DNA of 64,000 bases, taken from the NCBI RefSeq assembly GCF_003591655.1, contig NZ_QVRA01000018.1, forward strand, positions 1 through 64,000, read 5' to 3'. Made by a program: the position numbers and the translations under genes. The stretch is from Sphingobium terrigena. Its GTDB lineage: Bacteria > Pseudomonadota > Alphaproteobacteria > Sphingomonadales > Sphingomonadaceae. The notes beneath the pieces are model-generated. The model saw nothing but the letters and a program-made list of their open reading frames with translations, made no database searches and was not told where the DNA came from. Of the stretch, positions 9,372-17,465 are shown piece by piece (positions within the stretch are counted from its first letter, which is position 1; every line of letters starts with the position of its first letter).

Positions 9372-10236
9372 AGGCTCGCGTCTGCCGGTCCAGCCGCTCA
9401 AGAAATCCGACCGCGGCGCTGAGAAAGGCGTCGTTGCGATCACCAGCTACCATGTGCGACGCGCCGGCGACATCGGTGAACTTTCCGTTCGGAAGCTGCG
9501 CGACGAAGGTTTCCGCCGCCTCCCGAGAAACCAACTCGCTCAGCCGACCCCTGATGAGATGCACCGGAAGCGTCAAGCCGGTCAATCGGGCTTGGAACGC
9601 GTCGGCATCCCGCAAGGATCGACAGCTTTGCATGCCAGAGACAACGCCGGGATCCCAATGCCAGCGGAACCGCCCGTCATCGCCCTGCTGCAGGTTCTTG
9701 GCCAGTCCAGAATGATCCGCTGGCCGCGGTCGGTGAGGTAGATAGGCCGCAATGACGTCTGCGGCCTCTTCAAGGTTGCCAAATCCCTGGGCGACATGGG
9801 CGTTCATGAACTCCATGACCTTGGCGGCGCCGTCTGGGTCCATGTTCGGAACGATGTCGACCAGGGTGATCGAGCTGAAACCCCCGGGCGCGATCTCGGC
9901 CTCCGCGTACAGTCCGGCGAGACCGCCGAGCGACGCGCCGATCAACGCCGGACGGCCACCCATCGCGCGCGCGACCTCCGCGAGATCTTCCGAGAACCGC
10001 TGAATCCCGTAGTCGCCCGTCGGTGACCAGCCACTCTCGCCATGGCCGCGAAGATCGAGCGTGACCACTTCCCAGCCCCGATCCGCAAGCGCCGCCGCCG
10101 TCTTGGCCCAGGCATGCCGTGTCTGGCCGCCGCCGTGCGCCATGAGTACTGAGCCGCGCGTTGGCCGACCATACATATCTGCGGCGAGGTCGAGGCCATC
10201 GGTTGTTCTGAAGATCGCTCGGCTTGGTTCATTCAT
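9361..10236 (-). CDS. Alpha/beta hydrolase
   Basis: This predicted soluble serine hydrolase has about 291 aa. It has the oxyanion motif MAHGGGQTRHAW, the strand-helix WEVVTLDLRGHGESGW, the nucleophile elbow GASLGG, and a late GASHMVAGD that supplies the histidine. The substrate is unknown; esters or lactones are plausible. I chose the ATG before NEPSRAIFRTTDGLDLAADMY because the longer frame would run into the alkS 3' end. An ATG four codons upstream is also possible. The 3' end overlaps the truncated P450 start, suggesting an older P450-hydrolase operon unrelated to alk. Confidence 0.85.
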   Translation of the reverse strand: MNEPSRAIFRTTDGLDLAADMYGRPTRGSVLMAHGGGQTRHAWAKTAAALADRGWEVVTLDLRGHGESGWSPTGDYGIQRFSEDLAEVARAMGGRPALIGASLGGLAGLYAEAEIAPGGFSSITLVDIVPNMDPDGAAKVMEFMNAHVAQGFGNLEEAADVIAAYLPHRPRPADHSGLAKNLQQGDDGRFRWHWDPGVVSGMQSCRSLRDADAFQARLTGLTLPVHLIRGRLSELVSREAAETFVAQLPNGKFTDVAGASHMVAGDRNDAFLSAAVGFLERLDRQTRAYDG

Positions 10237-10430
10237 AGGTGATCTCATTTCTGCGCCCGACCCGACAGCCCGCATTTCGATCGCCTCCACCGGGCGGTCC
10301 CGCTTAAGTGTTAGCGCATCGTTGTCTCCCTCGCCAGTGTTGGCTGCAGGTGGAGCGAAGCGGAACCGGAGGGTGATTTGGCGAAGGAACGACCTCTGAA
10401 ATCGTGTAGCGCTCATGGTCGCGGGTAGTT

Positions 10431-13217
10431 TTACTGTAGAATTCCGAGCCTCTCCGATTCCAGCAGCGCTTGGACTCTGTTCTTGACTGCCAGTTTGGCA
10501 AATAGATTGCGAATGTGCCATTTGACGGTGTCTTCACTTATGCGATGCTTGGACGCGATGTCACGATTAGAGAGGCCTTCTCTTATCCTTTGAAGCATCG
10601 CCAGTTCCTTTCTCGTGAGCACAACCGAAGTTGTGCTTCTCGGCGAGCGGACGCGATAGTCGCCGGGCGCGGGTTCTCGACGCCCCAATTCCTCCTCGCT
10701 CGGAATGAGATTCAACAGTGGCGTCGAGATGGGTCCAAGCGCTTCCAGATGCCACCGTTCATCGAGGAATGTGCGATAACATCCAAGTCGCGAAGCAATG
10801 GCGATCGCGTCGGCTACGCGCTGTTCAGACACGGCCGATCTTCCTGTCCCGGCACAAGCAACGGCGGTGCAGAGTAACGCCGCAACCTCCAGCCGGCCAA
10901 GTTCTGATCGGCGTGCGTGGTCTAAAGCGACGTTTGCAAAGCGGTTGGAAAGGTGAAACTTCCCCTGTCGCGCCGCAATGCGCGCTTCGGTCAGCGATTG
11001 CCGTGCGCGGAGATACGGTCCATGTGTCGAAAGAAAAATTGGGTGATTGTGGTTCGGCAAGGTGGAGAGCGCCTGCTCCGCGCTCTCTGCAACGAACATA
11101 TCCGCGAGCGTCAGTCGCGCCAGGACCTCAAGCCGGACGAAACCAGATTCTCCCGCTATCACGCGCATCTCGTTAAGAAGCTCGGCAGCACGTTTTGGAT
11201 TGCCCTTGCAGCGGGCAATTGCTGCAGCGGTGCGATAGGCCGAGAATGTAAAATCGACAATGCCATGCCGCCGTACAAAATCAAGAATCTCGTCGACGTG
11301 TGCTTCTATGCCGTCAAGTTGGTTCGCCTCGTACTGAATTTCTAGTTCCAGCGTGTTCAGAAGGTTTACTGAGAAAGGTGTCGTGTTAATTTGAGCATTT
11401 TCGTCACCGCGCGCTTTTTTGAGTAAGGCAGCACCTGCGCGCATATCTCCTCTTGAAAGCTCGGCGAGAATCATGGCGCCGTAAAGCCATCCCAGTGCGT
11501 AGTGGTGATCCGCGATGTTGTTTACCGATGACGTCTCCAAGGACAGTGTCCTTAAATCACCAAACCGGTGCTCGCTGGCCGCAAGGAAGCAAAGACAGGT
11601 GAGCACAGCACCTTTGCTGACGAGGTCCGCCTCGTTATAGACTTTCATCCAGGCTTCGCACTGACGCCGACTTTCCGACAGATTGTCGCCGGTTGCTTCT
11701 CCGATGGCTTCGATGAGGTCGCACCAGCACTCTATTTGTCGGCTTACTTGTTGATCAAGACCGCTAAGTTCCGTGGCCCGCAAATCGGCCAACAGCCCAC
11801 TCGCCCGCCGGTGGTCGTGACTAAAAATCTGGGCCCAGGCCAGGCCAAGGGCGATTGTTGGAGAACCCGAAATGACAGCAGCGGAAAAACGGCCTTGCCA
11901 AAACTGGATTTGGTCTATCTCGCCTTCCCGCAGAGCAATATCCATCATATTTTCAGACGCAACATCAGCGGCCGATTCGTTCTCACCCGCGCGTAAGGAG
12001 AGATTGATGCTGTCGCGAATGTTGTTGTTTTGTCTTTGCCATTGGGCGGCGCGGGCGAGCAGGTTCGGCTTCAAGCCGGGGTTCTCCACCGAGAATCTGT
12101 GCTCTAGAAATTCGCGAAGCAAAGGGTGGAACTCATAAGCTGTCTGCGATCGGTCCAGAGGCTGGAGAAGCATCTGCTCGGTGGAAAGTTTGTCTATAAA
12201 ATAAGCCGCATCGTTTCGTTGGAACGCATGGTTGAAATATTCTGCTGATACCGATCCAAGAATGGAGGCGCAGAGACAAAATTCTCGAATATCATTCGGA
12301 AGTGAGTGTAGTATTGTGCTCCGGAAATATTTATCCAAGTCAATATCTACGCCTGTGATGCTGTTGACTATAAGGCGATTGGTTGAGTGGTTCTCCGATG
12401 CTGCTTGCATCAAAAGGCAGAATATCTCTGGCCAGCCTTGGGTGCGCTTCCAAAGCGAATAAGTTTCAACTTCTGAGACTGCTCGCCTTTCCTCCGTGAG
12501 CCCGACTGCTTTTGCTTCGTCGAAATTGAAGGCAAGCGCGTCATGTCTTAGCTCGTGGGTTTCTCGTCGCGCTTTCATGCGCGCAAAGCCGATGTCTGCC
12601 GAGCTTGCCGCGATGAATTCCACTTCGGCTGGCGTCGCCAGCATGAAGGCCTCGATCTCGTCTATCGAATGCAGATCAAATTCGAGATCATCGAAACAGA
12701 TGAGAACCTTCGATCCTAGTCGATCCTTGGTCTCCCATAGCCAAGTGGCGAGGTCATAGAGGCTGCGAGGACATTCTCTCGGCCGCGGCGGGGGCGGCGT
12801 GTCGTGGCCGCCGGCCTCTTGGGTAGCGGCGAGCTGCGCGCAGATACGGTCCGCGAGGAGTTGCAGATCGCCCCGGCATTCTTTGATGGAAACCCATGCC
12901 GCCGCAGCACAGACTTGTCGACGATCGGCCCAATGCTGTGCCATCGCGACAGTCTTTCCGTAACCTTGAGGCGCCCGAAGGAGATAGCAGCGCGTCGGCT
13001 TTTCGGCAGCGAAGAGGCGAGGGCGCGAAAGGCATCCGGAGGCCAACGACGCCACTCGCTCATTGATAGAGCCTGTGGGAGGCTGTGCCCTTTGTCGCGG
13101 GCTAGAGTCGGTCTCCCGAGGCCGCATCTCAAATCCGAGCGGATGAGTCGACGCAGGCTCATCCGCTCGAATGCCTCTCACTTTCGCAGATGCTGTGTCT
13201 GTTTTTACATGCGTCAT
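10431..13217 (-). CDS. alkS: AlkS-like MalT/LuxR-family (LAL) ATPase regulator
   Basis: This large ATP-dependent activator (928 aa) is predicted to sense alkanes and switch on the alk promoters. It has a P-loop, APQGYGKT (residues 82-89), in an N-terminal STAND-type ATPase, and a long helical central region. A C-terminal LuxR helix-turn-helix reads LTRKELAMLQRIREGLSNRD with SEDTVKWHIRNLFAKL. The region INERVASL...SRPRLF before the P-loop resembles AlkS of the OCT plasmid. I chose the ATG at MTHVKTDT; an upstream GTG lies inside the palindrome at 13262-13277. The gene is divergent from the alk genes, as expected for their regulator. Alkane sensing is inferred from family and context. Confidence 0.88.
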   Translation of the reverse strand: MTHVKTDTASAKVRGIRADEPASTHPLGFEMRPRETDSSPRQRAQPPTGSINERVASLASGCLSRPRLFAAEKPTRCYLLRAPQGYGKTVAMAQHWADRRQVCAAAAWVSIKECRGDLQLLADRICAQLAATQEAGGHDTPPPPRPRECPRSLYDLATWLWETKDRLGSKVLICFDDLEFDLHSIDEIEAFMLATPAEVEFIAASSADIGFARMKARRETHELRHDALAFNFDEAKAVGLTEERRAVSEVETYSLWKRTQGWPEIFCLLMQAASENHSTNRLIVNSITGVDIDLDKYFRSTILHSLPNDIREFCLCASILGSVSAEYFNHAFQRNDAAYFIDKLSTEQMLLQPLDRSQTAYEFHPLLREFLEHRFSVENPGLKPNLLARAAQWQRQNNNIRDSINLSLRAGENESAADVASENMMDIALREGEIDQIQFWQGRFSAAVISGSPTIALGLAWAQIFSHDHRRASGLLADLRATELSGLDQQVSRQIECWCDLIEAIGEATGDNLSESRRQCEAWMKVYNEADLVSKGAVLTCLCFLAASEHRFGDLRTLSLETSSVNNIADHHYALGWLYGAMILAELSRGDMRAGAALLKKARGDENAQINTTPFSVNLLNTLELEIQYEANQLDGIEAHVDEILDFVRRHGIVDFTFSAYRTAAAIARCKGNPKRAAELLNEMRVIAGESGFVRLEVLARLTLADMFVAESAEQALSTLPNHNHPIFLSTHGPYLRARQSLTEARIAARQGKFHLSNRFANVALDHARRSELGRLEVAALLCTAVACAGTGRSAVSEQRVADAIAIASRLGCYRTFLDERWHLEALGPISTPLLNLIPSEEELGRREPAPGDYRVRSPRSTTSVVLTRKELAMLQRIREGLSNRDIASKHRISEDTVKWHIRNLFAKLAVKNRVQALLESERLGILQ

Positions 13218-13261
13218 CGGGGCGGAACTATAGCAGCAGGCCGCCCGTGTGCAATCCAGAA

Positions 13262-13277
13262 CCACTCTTTAGTGTGG
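13262..13277. promoter_or_regulatory. Palindrome upstream of alkS, candidate AlkS site
   Basis: The 16-mer CCACTCTTTAGTGTGG is a dyad (CCAC-N-CT-N2-AG-N-GTGG). It lies 45 bp upstream of the chosen alkS start. Closely related 16-mers occur in both alk promoters (13846-13861 and 17346-17361). Three such sites in one regulon point to a shared operator, most simply for AlkS and its autoregulation. Confidence 0.55.
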
Positions 13278-13379
13278 GCTTTGGGCCGATTGGGTTGGCC
13301 GACCGCAGGCCCTCACTCGCCGTTCGTATGCGTTCAAGGCAGTGTCCGTGTCATCAACTTTCAATCTCCGGCTGTTAGT

Positions 13380-13737
13380 TAGGCTGCGATCTCCGCGATC
13401 TCCTTCAGGGCGAAGGCGGGTTGCCCAGTTCGGGACTTCGCCCGTCGAGAGATGAACTGCCTTGGTTTGACGCGTCAGCTTTTCCGCGCGAACACCAGGT
13501 CGGAGGCCAATGCCGTGTCCGGCGTAGAATTCCACCGGCTTCAAGCGGAGCGATGCGGCGCCGGGACCGTTCCGGAGCCACGCTTTGGACAGCGGCGGGC
13601 GATGATAAGGCGCGATGAGTTCCTCGCCGACCAGCGTTACGGCTCCCTCAAACCAATATTGACGAAGCAGGGCGGCGACCGTTTCCCCCGGCGTGGCCCG
13701 CGCCAAAGATCACCCCATGCGCGTCCGATCGGCTCAT
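13380..13737 (-). pseudogene. AlkT-like rubredoxin/ferredoxin reductase fragment
   Basis: A FAD-dependent reductase starts MSRSDAHGVIFGAGHAGG (the dinucleotide-binding loop) and then shifts frame near 13690. It continues TVAALLRQYWFEGAVTLVGEE, APYHRPPLSKAWL and LKPVEFYAGHGIGLRPG before ending. The order of motifs matches the first 90 residues of AlkT-type reductases, which are about 385-410 aa long. The FAD/NADH domains are missing, so no enzyme can result. Its position beside alkS recalls the alkST pairing of the OCT plasmid. Confidence 0.75.
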
Positions 13738-13841
13738 AGAAGCCCTCTCGCCCAAACCGAGCGCCTCGCGCGGGATGTCAAAGCACCCGCCGCGCCTGCG
13801 AGCCTGCTCCAAGCATAAGGGGGCCTGAAGGGGAGGGGTTG

Positions 13842-13963
13842 AAAACCACACTTTAGTGGGGTTGTTCCGTGCCTTGCCGAACCCCATTCGCTGAGGACTG
13901 TCAATTAGAACTGATTTTAGAACACAGTGAATGTGTCTTCCAATGGGATGAGGAGAACGCCGG
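13842..13963 (+). promoter_or_regulatory. alk-type promoter copy 1, driving the CYP153 cassette
   Basis: The first 30 bases (13842-13871) are identical to 17342-17371 upstream of alkB and contain the 16-mer CCACACTTTAGTGGGG at 13846-13861. Similarity continues, less perfectly, through a -10-like GATTTTAGAAC near 13902 and a GAGGAG ribosome site to an ATG at 13964. A second copy of the alkB control region therefore stands before the P450 operon. Activation by AlkS is inferred. Confidence 0.7.
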
Positions 13964-13981
13964 ATGAGCACCATCGCATGA
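13964..13981 (+). pseudogene. Truncated duplicate of the alkB start (MSTIA-stop)
   Basis: The sequence after the copy-1 promoter repeats the first 15 bases of alkB exactly (Met-Ser-Thr-Ile-Ala). A C-to-T difference then turns the next codon, CGA in alkB, into TGA. Short similarity to alkB continues for about 8 bases and ends. The GAGGAG ribosome site is retained, so a 5-residue leader peptide may still be translated ahead of the CYP153 genes. Confidence 0.7.
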
Positions 13982-14064
13982 AATCCGTCCACCGAACCGG
14001 CGCCAGCACCTTGCTGGTATCGAAGCCCGCCGCTGCGCCCAAAAAGAAGACTAGGAGACTAGAG

Positions 14065-14091
14065 ATGACTCAGAAGGAGACCAGGAGATGA
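14065..14091 (+). CDS. Eight-residue minicistron overlapping the CYP153 start
   Basis: ATG at 14065 encodes MTQKETRR and stops at a TGA that overlaps the P450 ATG by 4 nt (ATGA). The surroundings are a small imperfect tandem duplication: an AGGAG-like site plus ATGACTCAG occurs at 14052-14073 and again at 14082-14096. Termination at this minicistron could feed ribosomes to the P450 start. It may equally be a silent relic of the duplication. Confidence 0.45.
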   Translation: MTQKETRR

Positions 14092-15344
14092 CTCAGGCTG
14101 CTGCGACCGCCGATCGCGCCGATGCATATTCGATTCCGCTGGACAGGATCAACGTCGCCGATCCGGCGCTGTTCCGCGACAACATGATGTGGCCCTACTT
14201 CGAGCGCTTGCGCAAGGAAGATCCGGTTCACTACTGCAATGACAGCCAGTACGGGCCGTACTGGTCGGTCACCAGGTTCAAGGACATCATGAGCGTGGAA
14301 ACCAACCACAAGGTGTTCTCGTCCGCGTCCCGCTCCGGCGGCATCACGATCATGGACAACAATGCGGCGGCGTCGCTGCCGATGTTCATCGCGATGGATC
14401 CGCCCAAGCATGACGTGCAGCGCAAGACGGTGACCCCGATCGTCGCGCCGGAAAACCTCGCCAAGCTCGAAGGCCTGATCCGTCAGCGCACCCAGAATGC
14501 ACTCGATGCGCTGCCGGCCGGTGAGACCTTCAACTGGGTCGAGCGCGTCTCGATCAACCTGACCGCGCAGATGCTGGCGACGCTGTTCGGATTCCCGTTC
14601 GAGGATCGCACCAAGCTGACGCACTGGTCAGACGTCACGACTTGCGAACTCGGCACCTGCGGGGTCGAGACCGAAGAGCAGCGCATCAAGGAGATCCAAG
14701 AGTGCGGCGCCTATATGACCAAGCTGTTCAACGAGCGTGCGAACTCTGATCCGCAGCCCGATCTGCTGTCGATGCTGGCGCACTCGGAAAACACCCGCAA
14801 CATGAGCCCGGAAGAGTTCATGGGCAACATGGTGCTGCTGATCGTCGGCGGCAACGACACCACCCGCAACTCGATGAGCGGTGGCCTGCTCGCGCTCAAT
14901 GAGAATCCGGAGGAATACCGCAAGTTGTGCGCGGACCCGACACTGATTCCGTCGATGGTATCGGAAATCATCCGCTGGCAGACGCCGCTGGCGCACATGC
15001 GCCGCACGGCGCTGGAAGACTTCGAACTCGGCGGCAAGCAGATCAAGAAGGGCGATAAGGTTGTGATGTGGTACGTCTCGGGCAACCGTGACGGCGACGA
15101 GATCGAGAACGCCGACCGGTTCATCATCGACCGTGCCAATCCGCGTCATCACCTGTCGTTCGGCTTCGGCATCCATCGCTGTGTCGGCAATCGCCTCGCG
15201 GAGATGCAGTTGCGCGTGCTGTGGGAGGAAACGCTCAAGCGATGGCCGAAGCCCGGGCAGATCGAGGTCGTGGGCGAGCCGCGCCGGGTTTTCTCGACCT
15301 TCGTCAAGGGCTTCGAGGCGCTGCCGGTCCGGATCAATGCCTGA
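14088..15344 (+). CDS. CYP153-family cytochrome P450 alkane hydroxylase
   Basis: This soluble P450 is predicted to hydroxylate medium-chain n-alkanes at the terminal carbon, using the two electron carriers encoded next to it. It has 418 aa with the I-helix motif GGNDTTRNS, a K-helix ExxR in VSEIIRWQTPL, and the heme loop FGFGIHRCVG with Cys at about residue 365. Blocks such as GGITIMDNNAAASLPMFIAM and MDPPKHDVQRK are characteristic of CYP153. A good GGAG site precedes the ATG. Expression should follow the duplicated alk promoter. Confidence 0.93.
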   Translation: MTQAAATADRADAYSIPLDRINVADPALFRDNMMWPYFERLRKEDPVHYCNDSQYGPYWSVTRFKDIMSVETNHKVFSSASRSGGITIMDNNAAASLPMFIAMDPPKHDVQRKTVTPIVAPENLAKLEGLIRQRTQNALDALPAGETFNWVERVSINLTAQMLATLFGFPFEDRTKLTHWSDVTTCELGTCGVETEEQRIKEIQECGAYMTKLFNERANSDPQPDLLSMLAHSENTRNMSPEEFMGNMVLLIVGGNDTTRNSMSGGLLALNENPEEYRKLCADPTLIPSMVSEIIRWQTPLAHMRRTALEDFELGGKQIKKGDKVVMWYVSGNRDGDEIENADRFIIDRANPRHHLSFGFGIHRCVGNRLAEMQLRVLWEETLKRWPKPGQIEVVGEPRRVFSTFVKGFEALPVRINA

Positions 15345-15356
15345 GCGATCGACGCA

Positions 15357-16574
15357 ATGAGCGCGAACGTCGTGATCGTCGGCGGCGGGCACGCCGGTGG
15401 GCAGGCGGTGGCCAGCCTGCGGCAGGGTGGCTTTGACGGGGACATCACCCTCGTCACGGCCGAACAGAGCCTGCCGTACCAGCGGCCGCCGCTGTCCAAG
15501 GCCTACCTCGCCGGCGAGTTGCCGCGCGAGCGCCTGCTGATGCGGCCGTCCGCCTTCTACGAGGGCGCGGGAGTCGATGTGCGTCTGGGCATCGAGGTGA
15601 CCGGCCTCGACGCCGGGCGCCGTAGCCTGACGCTGTCGGACGGAGGGCAACTGACGTACGATCATATGATCCTGGCTACCGGCGGCCGGCCGCGGCCGTT
15701 GCCGTGTCCGGGCGCGGATCACCCGGCCGTGCACTATCTGCGCACGATCGCCGATGTCGACGCGATGCGTCCCCGCTTCGTTCCGGGCGCGTGCATCGTC
15801 ATCGTCGGCGCCGGTTACATCGGTCTGGAGGTGGCGGCAGTCGCGATCAAGCACGGGCTGCGGCCGGTCGTCCTGGAAATGGCGCCGATGGTGCTGGCGC
15901 GCGTCGCCAGCCCGGAGGTCGCTGGCTTCTTCGAAAACGTTCATCGCGGTGCTGGTGTGGATCTGCGCACCGGTGTCGCGGCCAGCGCGATCGAGGACCG
16001 GGACGGCAAGGCGGTGGTGGTGTCGACGGCGGGTGACCGGATCGAGGCCGATCTGGTCGTCGCCGGTGTCGGCCTGCTGCCAAACGTCGAGCTGGCGCAG
16101 GCGGCCGGGATCGACTGCGACAACGGCATCGTCGTCGACGCGTTCTGCCGGGCGTCGGCATCGGGGGTCTATGCGGTCGGCGACTGCAGCAACCATCCGA
16201 GCCGCCTGTACGGTCGGCGCTTGCGTCTTGAATCCGTGCACAACGCTCTGGAGCAGGCCAAAACGGCGGCGGCTGACATCTGCGGTAAACCGCTGGCGTA
16301 CGACCAGGTGCCGTGGTTCTGGTCCGATCAGTACGAGCTCAAGCTGCAGACCGCCGGTCTGAGTCAGGGCTACGACCAGGTCGTGATCCGGGGCAACATG
16401 GCGATGCGCTCGTTTGCGGCGTTCTACCTAAAGGACGGGCGGCTACTGGCTGTCGACGCCGTCAACCGGCCGGCCGAGTTCACCCTGGCCAAGCGCTGGA
16501 TCTGGGACCGCAAGGCGCCGTCGCCGCAGCAGTTGGGTGACGACAGCATCGAAGCAAAGGCGCTGGCGGTATGA
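15357..16574 (+). CDS. FAD-dependent ferredoxin reductase of the CYP153 system
   Basis: This NAD(P)H-dependent flavoprotein (405 aa) reduces the neighbouring ferredoxin. It has an N-terminal FAD loop VIVGGGHAGGQAV, the family motif YQRPPLSKAYLAGE, a second dinucleotide fold VIVGAGYIGLEVA, and a late FAD-contact motif ASGVYAVGDCSNHP. It lies 12 nt after the P450 stop. It belongs to the same family as AlkT, so it may also reduce the rubredoxins of AlkB, whose own reductase gene is broken here; that is inference. Confidence 0.92.
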   Translation: MSANVVIVGGGHAGGQAVASLRQGGFDGDITLVTAEQSLPYQRPPLSKAYLAGELPRERLLMRPSAFYEGAGVDVRLGIEVTGLDAGRRSLTLSDGGQLTYDHMILATGGRPRPLPCPGADHPAVHYLRTIADVDAMRPRFVPGACIVIVGAGYIGLEVAAVAIKHGLRPVVLEMAPMVLARVASPEVAGFFENVHRGAGVDLRTGVAASAIEDRDGKAVVVSTAGDRIEADLVVAGVGLLPNVELAQAAGIDCDNGIVVDAFCRASASGVYAVGDCSNHPSRLYGRRLRLESVHNALEQAKTAAADICGKPLAYDQVPWFWSDQYELKLQTAGLSQGYDQVVIRGNMAMRSFAAFYLKDGRLLAVDAVNRPAEFTLAKRWIWDRKAPSPQQLGDDSIEAKALAV

Positions 16575-16654
16575 TTTCATGCGCGGCCGAGTGCCGCATC
16601 CCCAATTTTTTCGAATTTCCGCATGATGCGGATCAACACTAAAAGGGTTACAAC

Positions 16655-16975
16655 GTGACCAAGATCACTTTCATCGAATTCAACGGAACCGAGCGCAGCG
16701 TTGATGCCGAAAACGGCCAGTCGCTGATGCGGTCGGCGGTCGACAACTTAGTGCCCGGCATCGACGGCGACTGCGGTGGCGCCTGCGCCTGCGCGACCTG
16801 CCACTGCTACATCGAGGGTCCGCTGGCGGGAAAACTGCCAGAAATCGGCGAGGCCGAGCGCTCGATGTTGGAGATGGTCGAGGGTGTCACCGCCGCGTCG
16901 CGGTTGGCGTGTCAGATCACCGTGTCCGGCGATCTCGAAGGCTTGGTCGTGCGCACCCCGCAATCGCAGCACTAA
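16655..16975 (+). CDS. [2Fe-2S] ferredoxin, adrenodoxin/putidaredoxin type
   Basis: This electron carrier (106 aa) passes electrons from the reductase to CYP153. The cluster ligands follow the C-X5-C-X2-C pattern (C40, C46, C49) with a fourth cysteine at C86 in RLACQI. The start is GTG with an AAAGGG site 7-8 nt upstream; no ATG fits the conserved MTKITFIEFNG start. It ends the cassette and is followed by strong hairpins. Confidence 0.92.
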   Translation: MTKITFIEFNGTERSVDAENGQSLMRSAVDNLVPGIDGDCGGACACATCHCYIEGPLAGKLPEIGEAERSMLEMVEGVTAASRLACQITVSGDLEGLVVRTPQSQH

Positions 16976-16998
16976 ACCGGCGTCTCCGTTCACTGTTT

Positions 16999-17029
16999 CA
17001 GCCGGTGCGTTACTGTAGCGCACCGGCTG
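16999..17029 (+). terminator. Hairpin after the CYP153 cassette
   Basis: CAGCCGGTGCG and CGCACCGGCTG form a perfect 11-bp stem with a 9-nt loop, starting 24 bp after the ferredoxin stop. There is no following T-run. It is probably a terminator or an mRNA 3' stabiliser. Confidence 0.6.
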
Positions 17030-17056
17030 CACGGCGCCCCGAGAACAGGTAGTCCG

Positions 17057-17263
17057 CTAGTACCTCTGCACAGAGGTTTTGACGGGTTGGGCGTCACAGG
17101 GCGAGGCACCGTTCGTGCTGCGATCCGACCGCGCAAGGGCCGCATCCAGCACCGGCCGGAACAGCTCGAAGTCTACCACCGCACTCAGTCGGTCCAGCGG
17201 GTCGCCCGCCGCCGACAATGCCGCAAGCCGCTCATCCACATCGAAGAAACCGTGCTGTACCAT
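17057..17263 (-). pseudogene. IS5-family transposase N-terminal fragment
   Basis: The frame reads MVQHGFFDVDERLAALSAAG, then DPLDRLSAVVDFELFRPVLDAALARSDRS. This is the usual beginning of one IS5-group transposase. Similarity fades after about 50 residues and the frame ends at 17057. The remnant separates the ferredoxin gene from the alkB promoter; sequence between 17264 and 17341 probably includes the old IS end (GAGGCGCCC just before the promoter repeat). Confidence 0.75.
17062..17080 (+). terminator. Second hairpin with T-tract
   Basis: ACCTCT-GCAC-AGAGGT is followed by TTTT, the layout of a small intrinsic terminator. It lies at the junction with an IS5-type remnant, so it may also be part of that element's end. 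Confidence 0.45.
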
Positions 17264-17341
17264 CGCTGCCTCCCGCTCTCGCCGGTGGCAGTGAATCGCC
17301 TCACGCGGTTAAAGGCTGCAGGATTTTAGAGGCGCCCGGCT

Positions 17342-17465
17342 AAAACCACACTTTAGTGGGGTTGTTCCGTGACCTTGATGAATCCAATTTGGTGGGAACG
17401 GGCAATGAGAGCCGATTTAATAAGTCCAGTGAAGTGTGTCTTCATTGAGATGAGGAGAGTACCTG
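17342..17465 (+). promoter_or_regulatory. alkB promoter (alk promoter copy 2)
   Basis: This region starts with the 30 bases shared with 13842-13871 and carries the candidate operator CCACACTTTAGTGGGG at 17346-17361. A -10-like GATTTAATAAG lies near 17416, and a GATGAGGAGAG ribosome site precedes the alkB ATG. It should drive the whole alkB-to-acyl-CoA-synthetase operon and be activated by the AlkS-like protein. Confidence 0.7.

Noticed and set aside
8851..9741. 296-codon plus-strand frame over the IS remnants
   Set aside because: It crosses three unrelated minus-strand features and matches no family.
10237..10521. Hydrolase extended to 386 residues
   Set aside because: The extension overlaps the conserved 3' end of alkS and has no hydrolase similarity.
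13218..13265. Longer alkS start at a GTG (13265)
   Set aside because: It would put the start codon inside the palindrome shared with the alk promoters and has no ribosome site; the ATG at 13217 fits better.
14628..16241. 537-codon minus-strand frame opposite CYP153 and its reductase
   Set aside because: Composition is typical of antisense shadow, and both plus-strand genes are certain.
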